DNA from: Pseudoalteromonas sp. S16_S37
GTDB lineage: Bacteria > Pseudomonadota > Gammaproteobacteria > Enterobacterales > Alteromonadaceae
NCBI RefSeq assembly: GCF_014694405.1
Contig: NZ_JAAUWV010000010.1
Location: forward strand, 60,523-124,522
Direction of reading: 5' to 3'
DNA: 64,000 nt
Shown: positions 57,017 through 64,000 of the stretch, one piece after another
How the letters are laid out: every line of letters starts with the position of its first letter
Position numbering within the stretch: position 1 is the first letter of the stretch
Program-made: the position numbers and the translations under genes
Notes under the pieces: generated by a model
Database searches by the model: none
Told to the model about the DNA's origin: nothing
The model's input: the letters and a program-made list of their open reading frames with translations, nothing else

Positions 57017-57826
57017 CTACTTTTGACACTGTGGGCAGTAAACGGTACTACGCTGCCCCAATCTGATTTCTTTGAGTTCAGACTCACAACTTACACATGG
57101 TTTGCCTTTACGGCCATATACCAGCAATTGTTGCGCAAAGTAGCCAGGTTTTCCATCACTTTGCGCAAAGTCCTTTAATGTGGTTCCACCTTGGGTGATG
57201 GCCGCTGCAAGGGTTTGCTTAATGATTGGCGTTAAAATTTGATAGCGCTTTAAAGACACCTTTCCCGCTTCTCTTTTAGGATGAATACCCGCTTTAAACA
57301 ACGACTCGTTGGCATAGATGTTACCGACTCCCACCACTACGTGGTTATCCATAATAAATTGTTTTACTGGTACTTTTTTATTTCTCGAATAGTCAAACAA
57401 GCGCTCTGCCGTAAACTCATCGGTTAAAGGTTCAGGACCAAGCTTGGCAAATAGTGCATGACTTTGCTCTGGTTCTTGCCACAAACATGCCCCAAAACGG
57501 CGAGCATCATTGAGCCTTAACGCTTTGCCATTACTAAAGTGAAACTCGATATGGTCGTGTTTTTTGAGTGCTTCACCTTGCTCAACGACGCGCAGATGCC
57601 CCGACATGCCCAAATGCAATATCACACTGCCCTTATCTGTGTCGAGTAGCAAGTACTTAGCCCGTCTGCGCACCGAATTAATAATTAGCCCTTCAATGCT
57701 TTTCACTTCATCAGGAACAGGCCAACGCAAACTGGCGTTATGGATCAAAACCTTTTTAACTGTTTGCAGCTCAATGTGGGGGGTAATACCTAATCGACTC
57801 ACTTCAACTTCGGGTAGTTCCGGCAT
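57017..57826 (-). CDS. mutM: Formamidopyrimidine-DNA glycosylase Fpg/MutM
   Basis: A 269-residue DNA repair enzyme removing 8-oxoguanine. The catalytic N-terminus is [10 protein letters not shown] and the C-terminal zinc finger is [24 protein letters not shown]. The H2TH region ([21 protein letters not shown]) is intact. Normal length. Confidence 0.96.
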   Translation of the reverse strand: MPELPEVEVSRLGITPHIELQTVKKVLIHNASLRWPVPDEVKSIEGLIINSVRRRAKYLLLDTDKGSVILHLGMSGHLRVVEQGEALKKHDHIEFHFSNGKALRLNDARRFGACLWQEPEQSHALFAKLGPEPLTDEFTAERLFDYSRNKKVPVKQFIMDNHVVVGVGNIYANESLFKAGIHPKREAGKVSLKRYQILTPIIKQTLAAAITQGGTTLKDFAQSDGKPGYFAQQLLVYGRKGKPCVSCESELKEIRLGQRSTVYCPQCQK

Positions 57827-57852
57827 ATGTTACTCAATAAAAATAATTTGAT

Positions 57853-58332
57853 TCATGAATTGGTTAATGACAAAGGCTCAAACAATTGCTTTGCTTGCTC
57901 AGCACTTAGCAACAACCAATGTTGTTGCTGCTTATCAAATAAGTAGTATTGCTGGTTGTCATAATACAGTTGATAACTGAGCGGTAGCTCTTCTGCGGCA
58001 AGCCAAAAACGTGCAACACTCAGCGCTTTATCAGCACTTAAGGAGGTATTTGTAACCTCAAGTTCCAAGGTTTGCCACAGATTCACCAAGGCTTGAAGTT
58101 GTTCGGCACTGGCTTGCCATGAACCATCAATACGCCACGATGTGCCAATACGTTCAATTTTGTAACCAGGAAATGCCAGCGTTAATACAAAACTCTGCTC
58201 AGGCAATAAGCGCTGTGGCCCAACAGCTTCTTCTTCTGGGTTTAATTTATGATGTATCCCATTGAGAAAAAATATCATTAGCAACATGGAAAAAATAACC
58301 ACATTGTTCCAAGCTTTGCGCGTTAAGCCCAT
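57853..58332 (-). CDS. Hypothetical single-TM protein, 159 aa
   Basis: The start is ATG 58332, with AAGGAG upstream; longer frames lack a site. One N-terminal helix (VVIFSMLLMIFFLNGI) anchors a soluble domain that is probably periplasmic. The rest shows repeating W/Y-rich segments (SWRIDGSW, YQLYYDNQQYYLFDKQQQHWLLL). No family recognised. It is 26 bp upstream of mutM on the same strand, so probably co-transcribed. Confidence 0.7.
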   Translation of the reverse strand: MGLTRKAWNNVVIFSMLLMIFFLNGIHHKLNPEEEAVGPQRLLPEQSFVLTLAFPGYKIERIGTSWRIDGSWQASAEQLQALVNLWQTLELEVTNTSLSADKALSVARFWLAAEELPLSYQLYYDNQQYYLFDKQQQHWLLLSAEQAKQLFEPLSLTNS

Positions 58333-58521
58333 TTCACACTCCTTAATCATCTTTGATGAGTGTAACGGAAATTTTCTCCAAGCAGAATACGCGTTAAATT
58401 TTGCCAAAAACATTTTTAATATTCAAAGATATACCACTTATGTCTAAAATCCATGCAATTAGTATTTTATTAGTGACATTCTTTGCTAAAATAGCGCACA
58501 AAATTTAAGGAGTTCCGTCAA

Positions 58522-59442
58522 ATGGCAATGTATGTAGTGGGTCACAAGATCCCAGATTCAGATTCGATTTGTGGTGCAATTGCACTGGCATATTTAAAAA
58601 ACAAAATTGGTGAAGCAGCAATCCCTACTCGTTTAGGTGAAGTATCACCTGAGACACAATTTATTCTTGAGCGTTTTGGTTTTGAAGCGCCTGAGCTAAA
58701 ACTGAGCTACGCGGGTGAAGAAGTTTATATTGTTGACCACACTGAAAAGACACAAGCGCCAGATGATATCGATCAGGCAACTGTTGTTGGTGTTGTTGAT
58801 CACCATAAGTTAGGTGACTTAACGACTTCTACACCGCTTGAGTGTTGGATCCGTCCTGTTGGCTGTAGCAACACCATCATTAAAATGATGTACGACTTTT
58901 ACGGCGTAGAGATCCCAAAAGACATCGCTGGCATCATGATGTGTGCAATCTTAAGTGATACAGTTATCTTTAAATCACCAACGTGCACCACGGCCGATAT
59001 CAAGTGTGTTGAAGCATTAGCAGAAATAGCTGGCGTTGAAGATTTTAAAGAGCTTGGCATGGACATGTTCAAAGTTAAATCAGCTGTAGAAGGCACGCCA
59101 GCACGTGACCTCGTCATGCGTGACTTTAAAGATTTCAACATGAACGGCAAGCTGGTAGGTATTGGTCAATTAGAAGTAATTGATTTATCAGTATTTGATG
59201 ATATCAAAGCCGACCTTGAAGCTGATATTGCTAAATTGAAAGAAGAAGGTGGCCGCCACTCTGTATTACTGCTACTTACTGACATCATGAAAGAAGGCTC
59301 GCAAATGCTGATCGCCTCTGACGATGAAGGAGTGATTGAGGCAGCTTATGGCGTTAAACCTGAACAAAGCCGTGTATGGCTTGACGGCGTATTGAGCCGT
59401 AAAAAGCAAGTAGTGCCGCCACTACAAGATGCTTTTGCTTAA
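58522..59442 (+). CDS. ppaC: Manganese-dependent inorganic pyrophosphatase
   Basis: A 306-residue family II enzyme of the DHH superfamily hydrolysing pyrophosphate. The start has an AAGGAG site. Motifs HKIPDSDSICGAIAL, VDHHKLGD (DHH) and the C-terminal SRKKQ are diagnostic. Family II enzymes need Mn or Co and are found in Vibrio, Shewanella and relatives. A terminator follows. Confidence 0.95.
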   Translation: MAMYVVGHKIPDSDSICGAIALAYLKNKIGEAAIPTRLGEVSPETQFILERFGFEAPELKLSYAGEEVYIVDHTEKTQAPDDIDQATVVGVVDHHKLGDLTTSTPLECWIRPVGCSNTIIKMMYDFYGVEIPKDIAGIMMCAILSDTVIFKSPTCTTADIKCVEALAEIAGVEDFKELGMDMFKVKSAVEGTPARDLVMRDFKDFNMNGKLVGIGQLEVIDLSVFDDIKADLEADIAKLKEEGGRHSVLLLLTDIMKEGSQMLIASDDEGVIEAAYGVKPEQSRVWLDGVLSRKKQVVPPLQDAFA

Positions 59443-59465
59443 TCACTTAAGCAATAAAAACTACT

Positions 59466-59495
59466 AAAAAACCGAGGCATCTGCTTCGGTTTTTT
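59466..59495 (+). terminator. Intrinsic terminator after ppaC
   Basis: AAAAAACCGA and TCGGTTTTTT pair across a 10-base loop, ending in a T-run. Confidence 0.85.
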
Positions 59496-59509
59496 GTTAT
59501 GGTCAAAAC

Positions 59510-60238
59510 ATGAACACGCTATTTTTAGAACCCGGTATATTAGCCATTCACACTCAGGTGCTAGACACACAAATGCACCAGCATGCGCTCATGCAACTTA
59601 CTTTACCCGACCAGCAAAGCACTTTGGCCGTTGCAAACCAAGCGCCCGTTCACAACATGATGAGCCTTCTAGACGCGAATGTTCCGCATCAACTAACCAT
59701 GCAACAAGGTTGGGTGATCCTTATCGAGCCAAGTAGCCCGCTTGGCTTACAGGCAAGTAAACTGTTAGCACACCATGACGTAGTAACTTGGCCACTTAAA
59801 GCGCAAGACAATCATTCAGATAACCTCACCGACTTACTGGCACGCGTCAAGCTCACCTATGCCACCAACTCAGCAACGTACGATGCGCATTTAGACCCGC
59901 GCATTGCCGCTTTGTTAAAGCAGCTTAATCGGTGTTTTAATCATGACTGCCTCAAGCCCGAACATTGGCTTGCAAAAGACATTGCACAATCATTGGGTTT
60001 ATCCGAATCTCGCTTTTTACATGTTTTTAAAGACAATATGCAGCTACCATGGCGACCTTATTTATTGTGGCGACGACTCATGTGTGCAATTCAGTCGCTC
60101 AGCCGCGGCGAAACTGCGACGCAAGCGGCATATATCTCAGGTTTTGCCGACAGCGCACACCTTAGCCGAACTTTCAAAAAACAATTTGGTATCACTTTAC
60201 GAAGCGCTATAGCCTGTGTAAAAAAACCGACCTCATAG
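59510..60238 (+). CDS. AraC family transcriptional regulator
   Basis: A 242-residue regulator. An N-terminal cupin-like sensor (His-rich: LDTQMHQHALMQLTLP) precedes a C-terminal double HTH (WLAKDIAQSLGLSESRFLHVFKDN; TATQAAYISGFADSAHLSRTFKKQFGIT). The effector and targets are unknown. The transglutaminase-like gene starts 65 bp downstream on the same strand. Confidence 0.88.
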   Translation: MNTLFLEPGILAIHTQVLDTQMHQHALMQLTLPDQQSTLAVANQAPVHNMMSLLDANVPHQLTMQQGWVILIEPSSPLGLQASKLLAHHDVVTWPLKAQDNHSDNLTDLLARVKLTYATNSATYDAHLDPRIAALLKQLNRCFNHDCLKPEHWLAKDIAQSLGLSESRFLHVFKDNMQLPWRPYLLWRRLMCAIQSLSRGETATQAAYISGFADSAHLSRTFKKQFGITLRSAIACVKKPTS

Positions 60239-60303
60239 CCAGTTTATTCAATTTTTTCTCTACATGCTCTGACATACTGCTCAAAAATCCGAGGAGTAAA
60301 ACT

Positions 60304-61029
60304 ATGCAAGAATACCTTTCACACTCACATTTACTTGATTTTAATCACCCTGATATTCAAGCGCTAATAGCATCTCGAGCCTGGCACACAATGGATCAGC
60401 CCACAGCCCTAAAAGCTATCTATGATTATGTTAAAGATGAAATATTGTTCGGCTACAGTGCCAAAGACACCTTAAAGGCGTCAGAAGTATTACAAGATGG
60501 TTACGGACAATGTAACACCAAAGGCACATTGCTGATGGCTTTGCTGCGTGCAGTGGGTATACCGTGTCGATTACAAGGATTTAAGATCAGTAATAACCTC
60601 AAGTCTGGCGTTATGCCAAGTTGGATACTAAACCTTGCTCCTAAAGAAATTATTCATAGTTGGGTCGAGGTGTTTATTGCAGAGCAATGGCTCGAGTTAG
60701 AAGGCTATATCATTGATAAAAAATACCTAAGTACAATTCAGCAGCGCTTTAGAAACCATCAAGGCACATTTATCGGCTATGGTATCGCAACTCCTTGTCT
60801 ACAAAGCCCTAATAATGAGTTTAACGGTACCAACACTTATATCCAAAAAGAAAGTATCATTAAATCTCTTGGCCACTTTAATGAGCCCGACTCTTTTTAT
60901 AGCAGGTTTAGTAACTTAACAGGAATTAAAAAGTGGCTGTATAGATACATTCTTCGCCATATTATTAACTTGAATATTAAGCGCTTTAGAAAGACCAGCA
61001 ATATTGTCGATAACAACATAGTGATGTGA
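60304..61029 (+). CDS. Transglutaminase-like superfamily protein
   Basis: A 241-residue protein with a strong GAGGAG site. The catalytic triad of the transglutaminase-like/papain fold is visible: Cys in YGQCNTKGTLLMALLRAVGIPC, His in IIHSWVEVF and Asp/Glu in WLELEGYIID. There is no signal peptide, so it is cytoplasmic. Whether it is a peptidase or amide-exchange enzyme is unknown. Ends in GTGA overlapping a possible GTG start of the next gene. Confidence 0.82.
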   Translation: MQEYLSHSHLLDFNHPDIQALIASRAWHTMDQPTALKAIYDYVKDEILFGYSAKDTLKASEVLQDGYGQCNTKGTLLMALLRAVGIPCRLQGFKISNNLKSGVMPSWILNLAPKEIIHSWVEVFIAEQWLELEGYIIDKKYLSTIQQRFRNHQGTFIGYGIATPCLQSPNNEFNGTNTYIQKESIIKSLGHFNEPDSFYSRFSNLTGIKKWLYRYILRHIINLNIKRFRKTSNIVDNNIVM

Positions 61030-61091
61030 ATTATTACATTCAAGGTTTTATAACTAAACTTACGATACAAAGCATTTTATCACAAAATTTT

Positions 61092-61847
61092 ATGGGATAT
61101 TCACAGCGGCTTTATTGGATATTCAAACACCTACTTGGCAGTTTGCTATTAAGTTCGACTTTATTGGCAGCTCAACCTTTGGTTTTGGTAAGTAGTGAAG
61201 GTCCACCTCATACTATTAATGACGAGACGCACAGCGGTATAGACCTCGATGTAACTAAAGCCGTTCTTAAGCGCATGGGCTATGAAGTAAAACTACTGTT
61301 TGTGCCCTTAGGCCGCGCGGAAGTGATGGTAAAAACAGCCGAAGCCGACTTAATGGCACCTATTTTTCAAACTAAAGACACCAAGAATTTTTATATTAGT
61401 GATCCTATAGTCACCTACAAACCCATGGTGTTTTCATTGAAAAAAGCACAATTGTCGCCAACAAGCATTAGTGACCTGAGTAATTATGCCGTTATTACCT
61501 TTCAAGGTGCTCCTGGTTATTTTGGAGAAGAGTTTCAAGCTATGTCTAAAAAGGCAGACTACATAGAGTCAGCTCAAATGTCTGTGATCCCCAACCTACT
61601 GAGTAAAGGGCGCTTTGATTTTGCAGTGTTAGATAAATATATCTTTTACTACTTTTACCGCTTAAACAACAAAGAGCGCTCAGTTGAACGCTTTAAGGAA
61701 CATTCATTTATCCCACCAGTTAACGCCAGCGTTGCCTTTAAAAATGCAGCCCTGCGAGACGCTTTTAATAATGAATTAATACGGTTTAAAGAAGAAAAAC
61801 ATTATGAGCGCATTGTAAATCACTACTTAGGCCATATCCCTTTTTAG
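61092..61847 (+). CDS. Periplasmic amino-acid-type substrate-binding protein (SBP_bac_3)
   Basis: A 251-residue protein from ATG 61092, which gives a normal signal peptide (FKHLLGSLLLSSTLLAA). GTG 61026 is in frame and makes the 4-bp coupled overlap with the upstream stop, so that start is possible. The mature part (GIDLDVTKAVLKRMGYEVKLLFVPLGRAEVMVKTAEADLM) matches family 3 binding proteins. No ABC permease is nearby; it may be a sensor-linked or orphan protein. Ligand unknown. Confidence 0.8.
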   Translation: MGYSQRLYWIFKHLLGSLLLSSTLLAAQPLVLVSSEGPPHTINDETHSGIDLDVTKAVLKRMGYEVKLLFVPLGRAEVMVKTAEADLMAPIFQTKDTKNFYISDPIVTYKPMVFSLKKAQLSPTSISDLSNYAVITFQGAPGYFGEEFQAMSKKADYIESAQMSVIPNLLSKGRFDFAVLDKYIFYYFYRLNNKERSVERFKEHSFIPPVNASVAFKNAALRDAFNNELIRFKEEKHYERIVNHYLGHIPF

Positions 61848-61998
61848 TGCTGCCACTCGCTTAAAACTTTCCTCGCGCAAAATACCATGACAACCCTAAT
61901 CCATTATTGGTCTGTTGATTAACAAAATAAATCCGTTAATTTTTTCGTGTACAATCTGCCACTCACTGCGAGGCGTGACCGATACGTGCACACTAATA

Positions 61999-62160
61999 AT
62001 ACCAATTTTATTAATACATTGATCATTCTAGCGAGCTAAATGACTCATTAACTGCGTTAAATATTTCTCATGTAGAATAACTACATAGCGAAATATTTGC
62101 CTTGTTTCTAAGCCATTTATCTGTCGCAATATCTGATCACTTATTTAATGTAATTGGTAT
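61999..62160. repeat. 162-bp inverted-repeat element (MITE-like)
   Basis: The ends ATACCAATT and AATTGGTAT are exact inverses, and the terminal 27 bases pair at 21 positions, including TGATCA. Inside, AAATATTTC and GAAATATTT pair, with ATGTAG/CTACAT around a short loop, so the whole element can fold as one long hairpin. No ORF. It lies in the 358-bp gap between the binding protein and the LamG regulator gene; the rest of the gap (61848-61998) shows no gene. Confidence 0.7.
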
Positions 62161-62205
62161 AAAAATCTATTTTACCCAGCTTAAGTTCGTCTGGAGGTGA
62201 AGGAA

Positions 62206-63348
62206 GTGTTTCAGCAAAACATACTGAATGCGATTAGAATTTCAATCGATGAATATCAAGGAGTTAGATTTAAAGATCTGTATGTTTGTTTTAAAAAACG
62301 TGCCGTGTTTAAATCTGGAGTAGACATTAAGTTGCCAGAATTGTCTTTTCGGTTACTTACAGTATTACTTGAACACGCGCCAATGCCTTTGCAAAACGAG
62401 CAATTACTTGAGCTTGTATGGAAAGATACGGTGACGGGGGAGGATAATGTAAAACAACGTGTTTTTATGCTGCGCTTGGCGCTTGGTCAGGATGAGAATA
62501 ATTGTTACATCACAACGCAAAGAGGAAAGGGGTACTATATTAATACACCGCTAAAATGGAGCAAAAAGCCAAATGCGGTAAGTGTAACTCGCTTTACGTG
62601 GATAGTGTTAACAAGTTGTGTACTTATGGCTGCGTCCAGTATTGCGGTTTATTCTATAGTAAATAATAAAAATACACATATTACTGCACAAGTCTTCATG
62701 GATAAGCAGGAAGTTATTCGTTTAACAAAAAATGTAGACGACTTAGCTTTTTGCTTAGACGGCTATGATGATTACGTTGAGATTGCAGATGATGACGCTT
62801 TAGATGTTGCATTAGGTGATTTTTCGCTTACAGCGTGGGTTCGAACTGAAGCCTTAGGGCAGCGTGTTATAGTTGATAAACGTTATGAAAATTTTTCAGA
62901 TACAGTGCAGGGCTACGTATTGTTTGTTGATGAAGGAAGACTAGGCTTTCAGCTTGCAGATGGCAATGGTGGTTGGTATTGCGAGAAACCTGGAGCTTCA
63001 TGTACAACATATTATGCTCAAAAAAATATTGCTGATGGTCTTTGGCATCATGTAGGGGTAGTAGTAGATCGTGATGAACGCAATGGAATTAGTTTTTTCA
63101 TCGATGGTGAACAAACCTGTCGCCATGATCCAAGGGCTCATCGTGGTACGTTAGAGAATGACATGCCGCTTCGTATTGGCAGTCGTTCCTCTTATCATAC
63201 GGGTCTATTTCAAGGAGCTATTGGTGAAGTCGCATTGCACCACAGGGTGCTTAGCTCTAGTGATATCGCCAGAGAGTTTGCAAGTGGCAATCAGCGTTAC
63301 TGTTATAGTATTGCCTCGAAAGGGGGGTTAAGAACGGCAGAACGATAA
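62206..63348 (+). CDS. ToxR/CadC-type transmembrane regulator with LamG sensor domain
   Basis: A 380-residue protein. GTG 62206 is chosen because GGAGG lies 8 bp upstream; GTG 62197 is adjacent to it and less likely. An OmpR-type winged helix (about 17-110, KDTVTGEDNVKQRVFMLRLAL and TQRGKGYYI) is followed by one TM helix (about 128-150) and a periplasmic LamG/concanavalin-like domain (about 165-375: LDGYDDYVEIADDDALDVALGDFSLTAWVRTEA, DGLWHHVGVVVDRD). Such a sensor should respond to a periplasmic glycan or protein. Target promoters are unknown. Confidence 0.87.
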   Translation: MFQQNILNAIRISIDEYQGVRFKDLYVCFKKRAVFKSGVDIKLPELSFRLLTVLLEHAPMPLQNEQLLELVWKDTVTGEDNVKQRVFMLRLALGQDENNCYITTQRGKGYYINTPLKWSKKPNAVSVTRFTWIVLTSCVLMAASSIAVYSIVNNKNTHITAQVFMDKQEVIRLTKNVDDLAFCLDGYDDYVEIADDDALDVALGDFSLTAWVRTEALGQRVIVDKRYENFSDTVQGYVLFVDEGRLGFQLADGNGGWYCEKPGASCTTYYAQKNIADGLWHHVGVVVDRDERNGISFFIDGEQTCRHDPRAHRGTLENDMPLRIGSRSSYHTGLFQGAIGEVALHHRVLSSSDIAREFASGNQRYCYSIASKGGLRTAER

Positions 63349-63735
63349 ATTTGATAAAGACTAATGTAGGTGCATTTACCAATTGGTTTTATATTTGATG
63401 CTTCGAGAATAAGTAAATTGATTCTTACATATCATACGTTTTTAGCGTAATGCTCAAAGACCCTGCGAGGGCTTCTAGAGACCAGCCTTTTTCTTTGTTT
63501 GGTTCTGTTGTTGGGCTGACTATTCGCCATAAAGCCAAAAAGATGACGATTATGCGTTATATTGCTTTCGAGTCGAGCTATGTTACACAACATTACATAA
63601 CAAAAAAGTATCAATATCATGCACTTAAACTGTTGGAGAGGCCTCTGTTACTTTAATAATTGGGTATATCCACTTATTATCGCAAAGACACAAAGTATAT
63701 ATAAAATAGATAAATATAAAAAATAAGGATAACTA
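63349..63735. other. 387-bp gap without a supported gene
   Basis: Between the LamG regulator stop and the small ORF at 63736. Frames of 62-68 codons on both strands (63432-63620 minus, 63450-63656 plus) lack ribosome sites and domain features. The composition is AT-rich near 63660-63730, typical of a promoter region. It may hold a decayed insertion or repeat next to the IS end, but nothing specific is recognised. Confidence 0.5.
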
Positions 63736-63891
63736 ATGGATATTTATGAATTTTTCACTTTGGTGCAAACTATATTAGCATTAAAAAATGAAGGTGGAAC
63801 GACTAACGAAGACTTAGAAGCACAACTTCTTAGTTCTTTACAGCAAGGAAGTGATATAAAAAAGAGGTTAGATATAGCTAGATCAAAATAA
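63736..63891 (+). CDS. Small ORF, 51 aa (candidate)
   Basis: A short frame with an AAGGA site 8 bp upstream. It is acidic and helical (DIYEFFTLVQTILALKNEGG). Its last 9 bases overlap the transposase stop region on the opposite strand. If the IS end lies inside it, it may be fortuitous. No family recognised. Confidence 0.4.
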   Translation: MDIYEFFTLVQTILALKNEGGTTNEDLEAQLLSSLQQGSDIKKRLDIARSK

Positions 63892-64000
63892 ATTGCGATA
63901 GTCCAAGTGCTTAGTAAACAGTTCTTCGATAGAACAGCGAAACTTTCGCCTGATTGATTTTGCGTGTGCCCACTTCTTTTCAATAGGATTCAGATCTGGG
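63883..64000 (-). mobile_element. IS630 family transposase, C-terminal 38 residues (partial at window edge)
   Basis: The minus-strand frame open to the window edge reads PDLNPIEKKWAHAKSIRRK, then FRCSIEELF and a stop at 63883. PDLNPIE and KWAxAKxxxR are the hallmark of the third catalytic region of IS630-type (DDE) transposases. The rest of the gene and the other IS end are outside. No clear terminal inverted repeat could be fixed on this side. Confidence 0.8.

Noticed and set aside
63432..63656. Short opposing frames in the 63 kb gap
   Set aside because: No ribosome site, no domain and mutually overlapping; no support as genes.

Overview
This window is chromosomal DNA from a marine gammaproteobacterium, most likely Pseudoalteromonas or a close relative in the Alteromonadales. 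The evidence is an argCBFGH cluster with argE divergent and an argH-argA fusion, a DHH-type pyrophosphatase (ppaC), a long-form purC, a cobalamin-riboswitch-controlled btuB, and many TonB receptors, secreted proteases and lipoproteins. No tRNA, rRNA, CRISPR array or prophage was seen. The identification is made from protein features read by eye; no database search was run.

Layout. 1-2.6 kb: truncated surface lipoprotein (Ig-like repeats plus DUF1566) and three small hypothetical genes on the minus strand. 2.7-7.4 kb: RND efflux adaptor, RND pump and msrA in one operon. 7.4-9.6 kb: btuB with a complete cobalamin riboswitch and promoter. 9.7-15.9 kb: yajQ, a VanZ-like protein, panE, thiI, a TetR regulator, coaD and a Wzi-like outer membrane protein. 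16.0-17.3 kb: a three-gene unit made of a 56-residue peptide with a double-glycine-like leader and two paralogous membrane proteins. 17.5-24.7 kb: arginine biosynthesis, with an ARG box between argC and argE.

24.7-32.2 kb: sucrose utilisation (LacI regulator, sucrose phosphorylase, MFS permease, TonB receptor, fructokinase) with two matching palindromic operators. A secreted zinc metalloprotease, fbp and several small genes (GNAT, Cys-rich CWC/DUF5522, sulfurtransferase, GT9) follow to 38.9 kb. 38.9-43.1 kb: a tightly coupled operon of cupredoxin-like protein, GGDEF-EAL protein, DUF3034 protein and lipoprotein truncated haemoglobin. 43.3-47.1 kb: purC and a Zrg-like ABC/DUF3299 cassette. 47.2-50.4 kb: a lipoprotein metalloprotease and a small lipoprotein.

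50.7-57.0 kb: two adjacent ATP-grasp ligase-like genes, an M14 carboxypeptidase without a signal peptide, and a divergent M20 peptidase. These look like a make-and-break system for a peptide or amino-acid conjugate and are, with the 17 kb peptide unit, the best candidates for undescribed biology. 57-62 kb: mutM, ppaC, an AraC regulator, a transglutaminase-like protein and a periplasmic binding protein. 62-64 kb: a 162-bp inverted-repeat element, a ToxR/CadC-type regulator with a LamG sensor domain, and the 3' end of an IS630-type transposase at the window edge.
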